Shown one piece after another: positions 53,054 through 60,986 of a DNA stretch of 64,000 bases. Position numbers and translations under genes: made by a program. Under the pieces are notes generated by a model. The model ran no database searches, was not told the DNA's origin, and was given only the letters and a program-made list of their open reading frames with translations. Source of the stretch: Mayfieldus profundus (GTDB lineage Bacteria; Actinomycetota; Thermoleophilia; Solirubrobacterales; 70-9); NCBI GenBank assembly GCA_038040325.1, contig JBBPIM010000008.1, positions 1-64,000 of the forward strand, given 5' to 3'. Within the stretch, counting starts at the first letter, position 1; each line of letters opens with the position of its first letter.

Positions 53054-53114
53054 GGCTTCGGGAGTGATGAAGCCTTTGGGGGTCTATAGGCACCAAAAAG
53101 GCTTCAGTGAAGCC
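53054..53114. repeat. Two GGCTTC/GAAGCC palindromes in tandem
   Basis: GGCTTC-N9-GAAGCC (53054-53074) and GGCTTC-AGT-GAAGCC (53100-53114) are 25 bp apart. The inner arms (GAAGCCTTT at 53069 and AAAGGCTTC ending at 53105) can also pair with each other, so alternative hairpins exclude each other. They lie between xerD and the plus-strand zinc-ribbon gene. Confidence 0.85.
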
Positions 53115-53179
53115 ACGCAAGCGCAGCCACATATCCGCTTCTACCTAGTTGCTATGGCCGCCGGGCCTAGACTGATGCT

Positions 53180-53320
53180 GTGGTCGATGTCGTGCCGCAG
53201 AAGCCGCAGATGACCTGCAGGAAGTGCAGCGCACCCGTCCGCGCCTTTCGCAAGTGCCCGAAATGTAGTCGCCGTGCTTGGTGGGGAGATTCCATGCGCT
53301 TCTGGCCGGGGACGAGCTAG
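53180..53320 (+). CDS. Zinc-ribbon micropeptide (46 aa)
   Basis: 46 residues from GTG 53180. Two Cys pairs, CRKC (13-16) and CPKC (26-29), 9 residues apart, form a treble-clef or zinc-ribbon knuckle. A basic aromatic tail (SRRAWWGDSMRFWPGTS) follows. Spacing, charge and the clean frame to TAG make chance unlikely. The Shine-Dalgarno is weak. Family unknown. Convergent with the L,D-transpeptidase across a 63-bp gap containing a hairpin. Confidence 0.6.
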   Translation: MVDVVPQKPQMTCRKCSAPVRAFRKCPKCSRRAWWGDSMRFWPGTS

Positions 53321-53335
53321 CACCGTCGCAGATCC

Positions 53336-53357
53336 GTAAGCGGCTGCACGGGCTTAC
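53336..53357. terminator. Hairpin between convergent genes
   Basis: GTAAGC (53336-53341) and GCTTAC (53352-53357) form a perfect 6-bp stem with a 10-nt loop. There is no U tract, so termination is only suggested by its location between two convergent stops. Confidence 0.4.
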
Positions 53358-53383
53358 AGCCCCGCGACGCTTTGCAGGCGCCG

Positions 53384-54493
53384 CTACCCGATGTAGACCG
53401 GGGTGCCGACCGGGACCTGATCGTAAAGCTCGATGACATCGGGCACCGCCATCCGCAGGCAGCCATGCGAGGCGGCGGTGCCGAGCGAGTACGTCTCGTC
53501 CGTGCCGTGAAAGCCCACGCCCGAGGTCACGCCCATCCAGCGGGCCCGCAGCGGGTTCTCGGCAGATCCTCCGGCGACGGTCGTGCCGGCGAGCTCGCCG
53601 GCCCACGGCGAGTTGGGAACGCTCCAGACAGGGTCGACCTGCTTGCTCTCAATGCTGTACAGACCGCCCGGCGTCGGATAGGCGGGCTGCCCGACGGCAA
53701 TCGTGTAGGTCTTGACCAGCTTCAGGTTCTTCCAGAGACGAGCGGCATAGGTTGCGCGATCGACCGTCAGGTAGACCGGGTATGCGGAGGCGACCTCTGC
53801 GGTTGTGACCTTCGGCTTCTGGCGAACCACAGCGGCGGTGACGACCCGTGAGCCCGACCCGGCCTCGAGCATCGAGGCGATGCGGCGACGCAGAATCGCG
53901 CCCCGCAGGGCTCGCCCGTTCTCCGCGGGGACGACGTCGAGCGAGGAGCCGGTCGCGCTCACGGAGGCGTCCTGGGCGTCCTGGTTGACCTTGTCGGCGA
54001 TGTGGTCGACGAAGCTGTCGACGGCCCTGCCGGAGTAGGAGACCTCGGGCTCGATGCGCTCCTCCACTACCCCGCCGGTGAGGTAGCGGATCGTTCGGCC
54101 CGGTAGGCCGCCCTCCTGGCTCGCCGCGATCGCCGCGTCGACCATCCCGTCGAGGTTGGCGCGCACGCGCAGCTTGCTCGCGGTGAGCTTGAAGATCTCC
54201 TTGTTGAAGCGAACGTGGACCGGCTGTCGCAGCGGCGCGACGAGCTTGCGCTGCAGCACCCGCTCCGCCTGGTCGCGTTCCATCCCGCCGACATCGACGC
54301 TCCCCACGGTCACGCCGTCGGCGATCTCGTCCTTGTGCGCGTCGTCGTAGGCGTAGACGCCGACGGCGGCGATCAAAAACAGCACCAGGGCGACCCCGGC
54401 GCCGATCGCGATCAGGCGCAGGCGCCGCGCGCGGCGCTCATCCTCCCCCCCATCGCCGCTCACGTATCCGTTCGCTGCCTCGTCTCGGCCCAT
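53384..54493 (-). CDS. L,D-transpeptidase (YkuD) with PG-binding domain
   Basis: 369 aa. A short cytoplasmic Arg-rich segment and one membrane anchor (LIAIGAGVALVLFLIAAVGV). A PG_binding_4-like domain (about 60-220), then the YkuD catalytic domain: VYLTVDRATYAARLWKN, PTPGGLYSIESKQVDPVWS, GVGFHGTDETYSLG and AASHGCLRM with catalytic His/Cys/Arg. Makes 3-3 crosslinks in peptidoglycan or anchors proteins, a typical actinobacterial wall enzyme. Confidence 0.95.
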   Translation of the reverse strand: MGRDEAANGYVSGDGGEDERRARRLRLIAIGAGVALVLFLIAAVGVYAYDDAHKDEIADGVTVGSVDVGGMERDQAERVLQRKLVAPLRQPVHVRFNKEIFKLTASKLRVRANLDGMVDAAIAASQEGGLPGRTIRYLTGGVVEERIEPEVSYSGRAVDSFVDHIADKVNQDAQDASVSATGSSLDVVPAENGRALRGAILRRRIASMLEAGSGSRVVTAAVVRQKPKVTTAEVASAYPVYLTVDRATYAARLWKNLKLVKTYTIAVGQPAYPTPGGLYSIESKQVDPVWSVPNSPWAGELAGTTVAGGSAENPLRARWMGVTSGVGFHGTDETYSLGTAASHGCLRMAVPDVIELYDQVPVGTPVYIG

Positions 54494-54598
54494 CGATCCT
54501 GATCACTCCGCCGCGGCGAAGCTCATCCTCCTTCGCAAAGTGTAGGCAGACGGATCACCCGGCTGCGGCCGGGATCGCCGCTGCAACTCGTTGACCAG

Positions 54599-55756
54599 CT
54601 ACCCGCCGGGCTCGGAAAGTTCCGTCTGCGACCGCGGCCCCGCAGGAGCTTCCCGAGTCGGCGGGGACGGGTCGAACAGGCCCGCGTCGGCACCGGCGCG
54701 CTCACGCCGCACGTTCGGGCTCCAGCGCAGGAACTCCTCGACCTCACGCTCGTAGCGGTAGGGCGACTTGACCCCCGACAGGACGGGGCGCAGCCGCAGA
54801 TGCTCGCCCAGCTTCAGCACGGCTTCGCGCGAGGTGAACTCGTAGCGGAACCCCGTTGCCTTGAACTTGCGGTTGTCGAGGCCCCGCCCGAAGCGAAGCT
54901 GGTTGAGCATCTCGTCGGGCACGCGGAAGCCCAGCCTGCGGAGGGGCCCGACCGCGAGGCCGGTGCCCCACGGGGGCAGCACCGGCAGCGGGCGCTTTCC
55001 GAGCAGGCCGATCACCTCTGAGAGGGCCAGCACGCCGTCCGCGGCGACGTTGTAGATCCCGTCGACGTCGTTGAAGGCGGCGTGCTCGAGCGCGTGCACG
55101 ACGTCGTCCTCGTGCGCGAACTGGTAGCGCGGGTCGAAGCCGAGGATCATCGGCACCATCGGCAGCGTGACCATCCGGATGTGCGAGGTGTCCACGTCGG
55201 GCCCCAGCACGTTCGCGCAGCGCAGGACCGTCACAGTGACGTCGCGGCGCTTCTCGGCGAAGTCGGCGACTGCGGCTTCGGCCTCGACGATGTCGCGCTC
55301 GATCGGGGTCCGGGGCGGATGCTTGCGTCCTATCTCCTCGGTGAAGAAGGCGGGGTCGTCCTGCTCGCATCCGTACCAGTGCGCAGAGCTCTTGAAGACC
55401 AGCTTTCGCACCGGTGAGTCTTCCCCCGTGCAGGCGGCGAGGATGTTGAGCGTCCCGATCACGTTGTTCTCGTGCGCGTCTCCGCGTGAGGTGGCGATCG
55501 AGTCCACGGTGAGCCGGGTGTCGATGACGGTGTCGATCTCGGCCGCCTTGACGATGCGCTGGATCAGCGAGTGCTGGGTGCCGACCTTCACGTATTCGGT
55601 GCGCTCCAGCTCGCGGGTCGGCTCGCGGCTGTCCACGCCGATGATCGCCTCCACCTCGGGGAACGACTCCAGCGCCTGCGCGAGTCGCCCACCCCAGTAG
55701 GTGGCGAGGCCGGTGACCAGCACGCGGCGAGCGGGGGGCCTGTCGACCGGGCTCAT
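54599..55756 (-). CDS. NAD-dependent epimerase (extended SDR)
   Basis: 385 aa from ATG 55756, overlapping the acyltransferase stop (ATGA). Rossmann region RRVLVTGLATYWGGRLAQAL (Gly-rich loop altered to GLATYWG), SAHWYG for the catalytic Ser/Tyr region, DIVEAEAAVADFA, RCANVLGPDVDT and HEDDVVHALEHAA. The epimerase plus PlsC-type acyltransferase pair is also found in mycobacteria (Rv0501-Rv0502), which suggests a conserved lipid or glycolipid step. The exact substrate is unknown. Confidence 0.87.
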   Translation of the reverse strand: MSPVDRPPARRVLVTGLATYWGGRLAQALESFPEVEAIIGVDSREPTRELERTEYVKVGTQHSLIQRIVKAAEIDTVIDTRLTVDSIATSRGDAHENNVIGTLNILAACTGEDSPVRKLVFKSSAHWYGCEQDDPAFFTEEIGRKHPPRTPIERDIVEAEAAVADFAEKRRDVTVTVLRCANVLGPDVDTSHIRMVTLPMVPMILGFDPRYQFAHEDDVVHALEHAAFNDVDGIYNVAADGVLALSEVIGLLGKRPLPVLPPWGTGLAVGPLRRLGFRVPDEMLNQLRFGRGLDNRKFKATGFRYEFTSREAVLKLGEHLRLRPVLSGVKSPYRYEREVEEFLRWSPNVRRERAGADAGLFDPSPPTREAPAGPRSQTELSEPGG

Positions 55757-56649
55757 CCGAGCCACACCGACTGTCGCTCGCCGACCATCTCGTGCAGGTT
55801 CTCTTGAATCCGGACGCGAACCTCCTGGGAGATCGTCTGCACCAGCGCCTTGTCGTCGTCGGGGTCGGCGCCCAGCTCGGCGGTGTCGATCGGCTCCAGG
55901 AAGCGAACCCGGAACTTCGCCGGCAGATAGCCGAGCATCCCCAGCGGTCCCATCCATGGGAACGTCGGGGTGATCGGGAAATAGAGAAGGCCCGTGAGGC
56001 GCTTCATGAGACCGGACTGGGCGAAGATCGGCGCCGCCTCCTCGGCCCCGACCACGCAGACCGGAACCAGCTTCGCCCGCGCCCGCATCGCCGCGGCGAC
56101 GAATCCCCCCCGCCCGAAGCGGCGCAGCCGGTAGCGCTGGCTGTAGAGCTTCTCGGTTCCCTTGCGCCCCTCGGGAAACACCAGCACCAGCTGCTCCTCG
56201 TCGTAGAGCAGCCGCTGTACGTTGGCCGGGTGCGCCGCCACGCAGCCGATCTTGGGGATCAGCATCGAAAACAGCGGATAGCCCTTGAAGAAATGCTCGA
56301 CCGTGATGTTGAGCGGGCGCGGGTTGGGATGCTCCTCGCGGATCGCCTTGGCAATCATTGCGGCGTCGGGCGGCAGCGCGCCGGAATGGTTGGAGACCAG
56401 CAATGCACCGCCCTCGGAGGGGACGTTCTCGATCCCCTCGATCTCGGCGCGAAACCAGTAGCGGTAGAAGAACTCGACCACGGTGCGGTCGAAGATCTCC
56501 TCGATCCGCTCCGAGCGGCCCCAGTCGTTGACGCGGCGCTCGGGCTCGATCGCGGGCAGCAGGTCACGATCGCGGACCGCCGGCAGCGCCGGCGCCTCCT
56601 GCTCGCGCTCGTCCGGAGCTCCGGCCAGCGATGTTCGATCAGGCGTCAT
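55753..56649 (-). CDS. PlsC-like acyltransferase
   Basis: 298 aa from ATG 56649 (ATG 56661 possible). NHSGALPPDA is the family form of the NHxxxxD acyltransferase motif; FPEGRKGTEKLYSQRYRLRR carries the conserved Glu/Gly and Arg; PVCVVGAEEAAPIF follows. One or two hydrophobic segments near FPWMGPLGMLGYLP. Acylates a lysophospholipid or glycolipid at the membrane. Divergent from the 5-FTHF cyclo-ligase-like gene (48 bp). Confidence 0.9.
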   Translation of the reverse strand: MTPDRTSLAGAPDEREQEAPALPAVRDRDLLPAIEPERRVNDWGRSERIEEIFDRTVVEFFYRYWFRAEIEGIENVPSEGGALLVSNHSGALPPDAAMIAKAIREEHPNPRPLNITVEHFFKGYPLFSMLIPKIGCVAAHPANVQRLLYDEEQLVLVFPEGRKGTEKLYSQRYRLRRFGRGGFVAAAMRARAKLVPVCVVGAEEAAPIFAQSGLMKRLTGLLYFPITPTFPWMGPLGMLGYLPAKFRVRFLEPIDTAELGADPDDDKALVQTISQEVRVRIQENLHEMVGERQSVWLG

Positions 56650-56697
56650 CGAGCCTGTCATTCTGGCAGTCGAGGGCCGCCGATATGTTTCGATGCG

Positions 56698-57411
56698 GTG
56701 CGCTCCAAGGACAAGATCCGGCAGGAGGTCTGGAAGGCCATGGACCGGGAGGGCGTTTCGCGCTTTCCCGGCGCCGAGGGCCGCATACCCAACTTCGCCG
56801 GAGCCAAGCTGGCCGCCCAAAAGCTGGCCGGCCACAGGCTCTGGAAACGGGCCCGGGTGATCAAGGCCAACCCGGACTCGCCCCAGACCCACGCCCGGCG
56901 GGCGGCGCTGGAGGAGGGCAAGACGCTGATCATGGCGGTGCCGCGGTTGCGCGATCCGCACCCCTTCCGGCTGCTCGAGCCCAAGCGCCTCTCGAAGTCG
57001 GCGCTGCGCGAGGCGGCGACTATCAAGGGGGCACTCCGCCATGGCAGGGTGGTGGCCGTGGACGACCTCCCCGAGATCGACTTCGTGCTGTGCGGCTCGG
57101 TCGCGGTGAATCTCAGCGGCGCGAGGGTCGGCAAGGGCGGCGGCTTCTCCGACCTCGAGTACGGGATCCTGATCGACGCCGGCCGGATCGACGATCACAC
57201 CATCGTCGCCACCACCGTGCACCCGATCCAGATCATGCGCGAGCACCTGAGGATGATCGGGCACGACCTGCCGGTCGACCTGGTCGCCACCCCGCGCGCG
57301 GCAATCGAGGTGGAGCGAACCTACGAGCGGCCCCGGGGAATCCTCTGGGACCACCTGCAGCCCCCGCAGATCCGCGAGATCCCGATCCTCGAGCGGATCG
57401 GGTACGCATGA
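56698..57411 (+). CDS. 5-formyltetrahydrofolate cyclo-ligase family protein
   Basis: 237 aa from GTG 56698. N-terminal RQEVWKAMDREGVSRFPGAE, then RARVIKANPDSPQTHARRAA, KTLIMAVPRLRDPHPFRLLE and GKGGGFSDLEYGILIDAG, the modified GxGxGxxD nucleotide loop of the MTHFS-like family (closer to MTHFSD/archaeal forms than to canonical FAU1). It may convert 5-formyl-THF to methenyl-THF, but activity of this subgroup is not certain. Overlaps the next gene by ATGA. Confidence 0.82.
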   Translation: MRSKDKIRQEVWKAMDREGVSRFPGAEGRIPNFAGAKLAAQKLAGHRLWKRARVIKANPDSPQTHARRAALEEGKTLIMAVPRLRDPHPFRLLEPKRLSKSALREAATIKGALRHGRVVAVDDLPEIDFVLCGSVAVNLSGARVGKGGGFSDLEYGILIDAGRIDDHTIVATTVHPIQIMREHLRMIGHDLPVDLVATPRAAIEVERTYERPRGILWDHLQPPQIREIPILERIGYA

Positions 57412-58412
57412 GCACCGACCGCCGGCAGCGCGGGCGCCGGCTCTGGGTGAGCGGCACGCCCTGGCAGCAACGCCCCCACCCGACGCCCTCCGACGGGCCC
57501 GACCCCTACGGCAACCCGGACCCCGAGTGGCTGCGGGTCGACTGGCGACAGCACCTGCGCCGGGTCGAAGTCGATACGCCCGCGCTGGAGCCGCACCGGG
57601 GCAGCCCGGTGGACCCGACCCGCACCGCGGTCAACCTGGTGGAGATCGGCGAGGGAGACCCCCTGCTGCTCGTTCACGGCCTCGGCGGCTGCTGGCAGAA
57701 CTGGCTCGAGAACATTTCCCAGCTTGCCCGCACGCACCGGGTGATCGTTCCGGACCTGCCCGGCTTCGGCGCCAGCCCAATGCCGGGCTGGGAGATCTCG
57801 ATCAGCGCCTACGGCCGTCTGCTGCACCTGCTCTGCGAGGCGCTGGATACCGGGCCGGTCGCGCTGGTCGGCAACTCGATGGGCGGGTTCGTGTCGGCCG
57901 AGGTGGTTGTGAGCGAGCCGACCCGGGTGCGCAAGTTGGCGCTGGTCTCGGCCGCGGGCGTCTCGCATGCCCGCATGTACAGGGCGCCGGCCGAGACGGC
58001 GGGGCGCATGGCGAGGGCAGCGGCGCCGCTGGTGCTGCGCTACCGCGAGCGGGCGCTGCAGCGTCCGGGGCTGCGGCACCGGGTCTTCAGCAACCTCTTC
58101 TACAAGCCCAACGCGCTGCGCACCGAGCTGATCTGGGAGATCACCCACCAGGGAATCCACTCGCCTGGACTGGTGGCCGGACTCGGCGCCCTGGCCGGCT
58201 ACGACATCCTCGACCGCCTCGACGATGTCGAGGTCCCCACCCTGATCGTCTGGGGGCAGGACGACCACGTGGTGCCGCCCAGCGATGCGCTCGAATACGC
58301 GCGGCTGATCCCCCACGCCCGCCTCGAGATCTTCGCCCGCTGCGGGCATCTGCCGATGGCGGAGCGGCCGGTGCGCTTCAACCGGGTGCTCGAGGACTTC
58401 CTCGCCGCCTAG
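57408..58412 (+). CDS. Alpha/beta hydrolase
   Basis: 334 aa from ATG 57408. An N-terminal ~90-residue Arg/Pro-rich extension (DPEWLRVDWRQHLRRVEV) precedes the hydrolase core: LLLVHGLGGCWQNWLENISQ (oxyanion hole), GNSMGGF (nucleophile Ser), IVWGQDDHVVP (Asp) and FARCGHLPMAERP (His). Substrate unknown; esterase/lipase or haloperoxidase-like. Convergent with ilvD with a 4-bp overlap of ends. Confidence 0.88.
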   Translation: MSTDRRQRGRRLWVSGTPWQQRPHPTPSDGPDPYGNPDPEWLRVDWRQHLRRVEVDTPALEPHRGSPVDPTRTAVNLVEIGEGDPLLLVHGLGGCWQNWLENISQLARTHRVIVPDLPGFGASPMPGWEISISAYGRLLHLLCEALDTGPVALVGNSMGGFVSAEVVVSEPTRVRKLALVSAAGVSHARMYRAPAETAGRMARAAAPLVLRYRERALQRPGLRHRVFSNLFYKPNALRTELIWEITHQGIHSPGLVAGLGALAGYDILDRLDDVEVPTLIVWGQDDHVVPPSDALEYARLIPHARLEIFARCGHLPMAERPVRFNRVLEDFLAA

Positions 58413-60103
58413 CCGGTGATCGCGCCCGTCGAAGCGGAGCTGACCGTGGCCGCGTACTTGGCCATCACGCCGCGGCGGTAGGGCGGCTCCGGCGGCCGGT
58501 AGTCCGCAATCCTGCTGGCGATCTCCTCGTCGGAGAGCTCGACGTCGATGCGCCGCTCGGCGACGTCGATCGTGACCGTGTCGCCATCGCGCACGGCCGC
58601 GATCGGTCCGCCCTTCACCGCCTCCGGGGCGACGTGGCCGGCCATCAGGCCGCGGGTGGCGCCGGAGAAGCGCCCGTCGGTCAGCAGCGCCACCTCCTCG
58701 CCCAGCCCCTCGCCGACGATCGCAGCGGTGACCTGCAGCATCTCGCGCATCCCCGGGCCGCCGGCGGGGCCCTCGTTGCGGATCACGATGATGTCGCCCG
58801 GCTCGAGGCGCTGGTCCTTGACCGCGCGGAAGCACTCCTCCTCGGACTCGAAGACGCGTGCCGGGCCGGTCTGACCGAGCCGCTCGGTCCCGGCCAGCTT
58901 CACCACCGACCCCTCCGGGGCGAGGTTGCCGCGCAGGATTGCCAGGCCCCCTTCGGGCTTGAGCGGGTCCGAGAGCGGGCGCACGACCTCCTGGCCGGGG
59001 GCCTCCTGCGCCGCCTCCGCCACCTCGCCAATCGTCTGCCCGGTGACGGTTATCGCGCCCTCGTGCAGCAGCCCGGCCTCGGAGAGGCGGTTGAGGATCA
59101 GCGGCACACCGCCGGCGGCATAGAGGTCGGTCGCCACAAAGCGGCCGCCCGGCTTGAGGTCCGCGAGCAGCGGCGTGCGCCGCGAGATCGCTTCGAAGTC
59201 GTCGATCTCCAGCTCGATCTCCGCCTCGCAGGCAACCGCGAGCAGGTGCAGCACCGCGTTGGTCGACCCGCCGGAGGCGCAGACGCAGGAGATCGCGTTC
59301 TCCAGCGACTCACGGGTGATCACCCGGCTCGGCCGCAGGTCCTCCTCGAGCGCCCGCAGCACCAGCTCGCCCATCCGCTCGGAGACTTCCTCCTTGTCGG
59401 AGTCCTCGGCGGGCACCATCGAGGAGCCCCCGGGTGAGATCCCCATCGCCTCGAATGCGCAGGCCATCGTGTTGGCGGTGAACTGGCCGCCGCAGGCGCC
59501 GGCGCCCGGGCTGGCACAGCTCTCGAGCTCGCGCAGCTCCTCCGCGCTCATATCGCCGGCGGCATGGGCGCCAATCGCCTCGAAGACGTCGAGGATCGTC
59601 ACGTCGTGCCCATGCCAGTGGCCGGGCGCGATCGAGCCCCCGTACAGCATCACTCCGGGAACGTCGAGGCGGACCAGCGCCATCACGCAGCCGGGGATCG
59701 TCTTGTCGCATGCCGACAGTGCCGCGACTGCATCGAACTGGTAGCCGCGCACTGTGAGCTCGATCGAGTCGGCAATCACCTCCCGACTGACCAGCGAGGT
59801 CTTCATCCCCTCGGTCCCCATCGTGATCCCGTCAGAGATCGCGATCGTGTTGAACTCCATCGGGGTGCCCCCGGCGGCGCGCACGCCCTGCTTGACGTGC
59901 TCGGCGAGGCCGCGCAGGTGGAAGTTGCAGGGCATCGCTTCGGTCCAGGTGTTGGCGACACCGATCGTGGGACGGCTCAGGGCGTCGTCGTCGAACCCGA
60001 TGCCCTTCATGTAGGCGCGGGCGGCGGCGCGATCCGGCCCGTCGAAGACGGCCGCCGAGCGAGGGCGCGGGACCGCGGTCTTGGTTTCGCCGCTGGTGCT
60101 CAA
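58409..60103 (-). CDS. ilvD: Dihydroxy-acid dehydratase
   Basis: 564 aa from TTG 60103, overlapping the upstream stop as TTGA; a longer frame reading through the heptamer repeat is spurious. Fe-S cysteines in SACDKTIPGCVMALVRL and ASPGAGACGGQFTANTM, plus ANTWTEAMPCNFHLRGLAEH and the catalytic C-terminal DGRFSGATRGLMAGHV. Third step of valine, leucine and isoleucine synthesis (and pantothenate). No other ilv genes nearby. Confidence 0.96.
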   Translation of the reverse strand: MSTSGETKTAVPRPRSAAVFDGPDRAAARAYMKGIGFDDDALSRPTIGVANTWTEAMPCNFHLRGLAEHVKQGVRAAGGTPMEFNTIAISDGITMGTEGMKTSLVSREVIADSIELTVRGYQFDAVAALSACDKTIPGCVMALVRLDVPGVMLYGGSIAPGHWHGHDVTILDVFEAIGAHAAGDMSAEELRELESCASPGAGACGGQFTANTMACAFEAMGISPGGSSMVPAEDSDKEEVSERMGELVLRALEEDLRPSRVITRESLENAISCVCASGGSTNAVLHLLAVACEAEIELEIDDFEAISRRTPLLADLKPGGRFVATDLYAAGGVPLILNRLSEAGLLHEGAITVTGQTIGEVAEAAQEAPGQEVVRPLSDPLKPEGGLAILRGNLAPEGSVVKLAGTERLGQTGPARVFESEEECFRAVKDQRLEPGDIIVIRNEGPAGGPGMREMLQVTAAIVGEGLGEEVALLTDGRFSGATRGLMAGHVAPEAVKGGPIAAVRDGDTVTIDVAERRIDVELSDEEIASRIADYRPPEPPYRRGVMAKYAATVSSASTGAITG

Positions 60104-60723
60104 GCCGAGACCTCGTTCCTCGTTCCTCGTTCCTCGTTCCTCGTTCCTGGCTCGTCGCCGCCCTGTAAGGCTGTATTGCGGCGGCGGCCCTCCCACTCCC
60201 CAAGTCGCAGCAGATCGCGGCGCACCTGGGTGGGATCGACCTGGCGGCCGGGCATGTGCATGTTGGCGTCTCCGATCAACCGGCGCTCGTCACCATGCAA
60301 CGCCATCCACTTGGCGAGGACGTCGTCGGAGTCGGGGAGGCGCTCGCCCGTCGCGGACTGGTCCTGGTCGGGGAAGCCGACGCAGTACTCGTTGAGCAGC
60401 TCGCCGCTGCGCTCCTCGTAGGCGACGATCGGACGATGGGCATAGATCAGGTAGCCGTAGCCCCGATCGGGGCCCTGGCCGCCGCGCACGCGGATGAAGC
60501 CCAGCTCGCGGTACATCTCGTAGGCGCCGTCGCCGACCACCGACCGCAGCAGCTCGCGCGCCCGCAACTCGGCGCGCCGCTCGCGGCCGGGGTCGTAGGC
60601 GGCTCGCCGCGGCACCGGCCGGCGCGCGCGCCGGCGCCCCAGTGCGGCACGTGCGTCCGGCCCGAAGGCGAGCGCGGCAAGCACGGCGAGAGCGAGGAGG
60701 ATCCCCGCGGCGGCGAGCGACAT
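60100..60723 (-). CDS. Membrane-anchored protein of unknown function, repeat-extended C terminus
   Basis: 207 aa. An N-terminal transmembrane helix (SLAAAGILLALAVLAALAFG) is followed by an Arg-rich stretch and a ~110-residue domain (RSVVGDGAYEMYRELGFIRV, GYGYLIYAHRPIVAYEERSG, VLAKWMALHGDERRLIGDAN, MHMPGRQVDPTQVRRDLLRL). The last ~20 residues (RNEERGT units) are encoded by a 7-bp tandem repeat, so the C terminus is a recent extension. Not recognised. Stop overlaps the ilvD TTG start. Confidence 0.68.
   Translation of the reverse strand: MSLAAAGILLALAVLAALAFGPDARAALGRRRARRPVPRRAAYDPGRERRAELRARELLRSVVGDGAYEMYRELGFIRVRGGQGPDRGYGYLIYAHRPIVAYEERSGELLNEYCVGFPDQDQSATGERLPDSDDVLAKWMALHGDERRLIGDANMHMPGRQVDPTQVRRDLLRLGEWEGRRRNTALQGGDEPGTRNEERGTRNEVSA
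60112..60146. repeat. Five perfect CTCGTTC tandem copies
   Basis: Five exact 7-bp copies (complement GAACGAG) inside the 3' end of the 60100-60723 gene and just upstream of ilvD. Three copies equal seven codons, giving RNEERGT repeats. Same cyclic class (GAGNNRC) as the tracts at 4.0 and 20.4 kb. Confidence 0.93.
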
Positions 60724-60732
60724 GGCGGTCGC

Positions 60733-60978
60733 TCAGCCCCCGGCGGCGGGCGGGAAGAAGATCACCTGCTCGGCGTCGCGGGGGACCTCGTCGAAGTCCC
60801 TCACCATCGTCGCCTCGTGGCGGCCGTTCCCGTCGCTGGTCGGGACCGCCGCCCACATCCCCTCGTCGAGCTGCCGGCGGAACTCCTCGATCAGGCGCTC
60901 CTCTTCCTCGACAACCTCGACGTCGCCCTCGGCGAGCAGCACGTCGCCGTGGCCGGGCTTCATGCGAACGAACCTCAT
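60733..60978 (-). CDS. Small acidic hypothetical protein (81 aa)
   Basis: 81 aa between thiD and the membrane protein, same strand, 9 bp from each neighbour. Beta/alpha pattern: RFVRMKPGHGDVLLAEGDVE, EEERLIEEFRRQLDEGMWAA, DFDEVPRDAEQVIFFPP. Acidic helix in the middle; no motif recognised. The close spacing and coherent hydrophobic pattern support a real gene. Confidence 0.6.
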   Translation of the reverse strand: MRFVRMKPGHGDVLLAEGDVEVVEEEERLIEEFRRQLDEGMWAAVPTSDGNGRHEATMVRDFDEVPRDAEQVIFFPPAAGG

Positions 60979-60986
60979 TGGATGAA

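Noticed and set aside
53011..53179. dif site next to xerD
   Set aside because: The palindromes have 6-bp arms and do not show the 28-bp two-arm dif layout.
60112..60146. CRISPR-like array
   Set aside because: 7-bp contiguous units without spacers; no cas genes.
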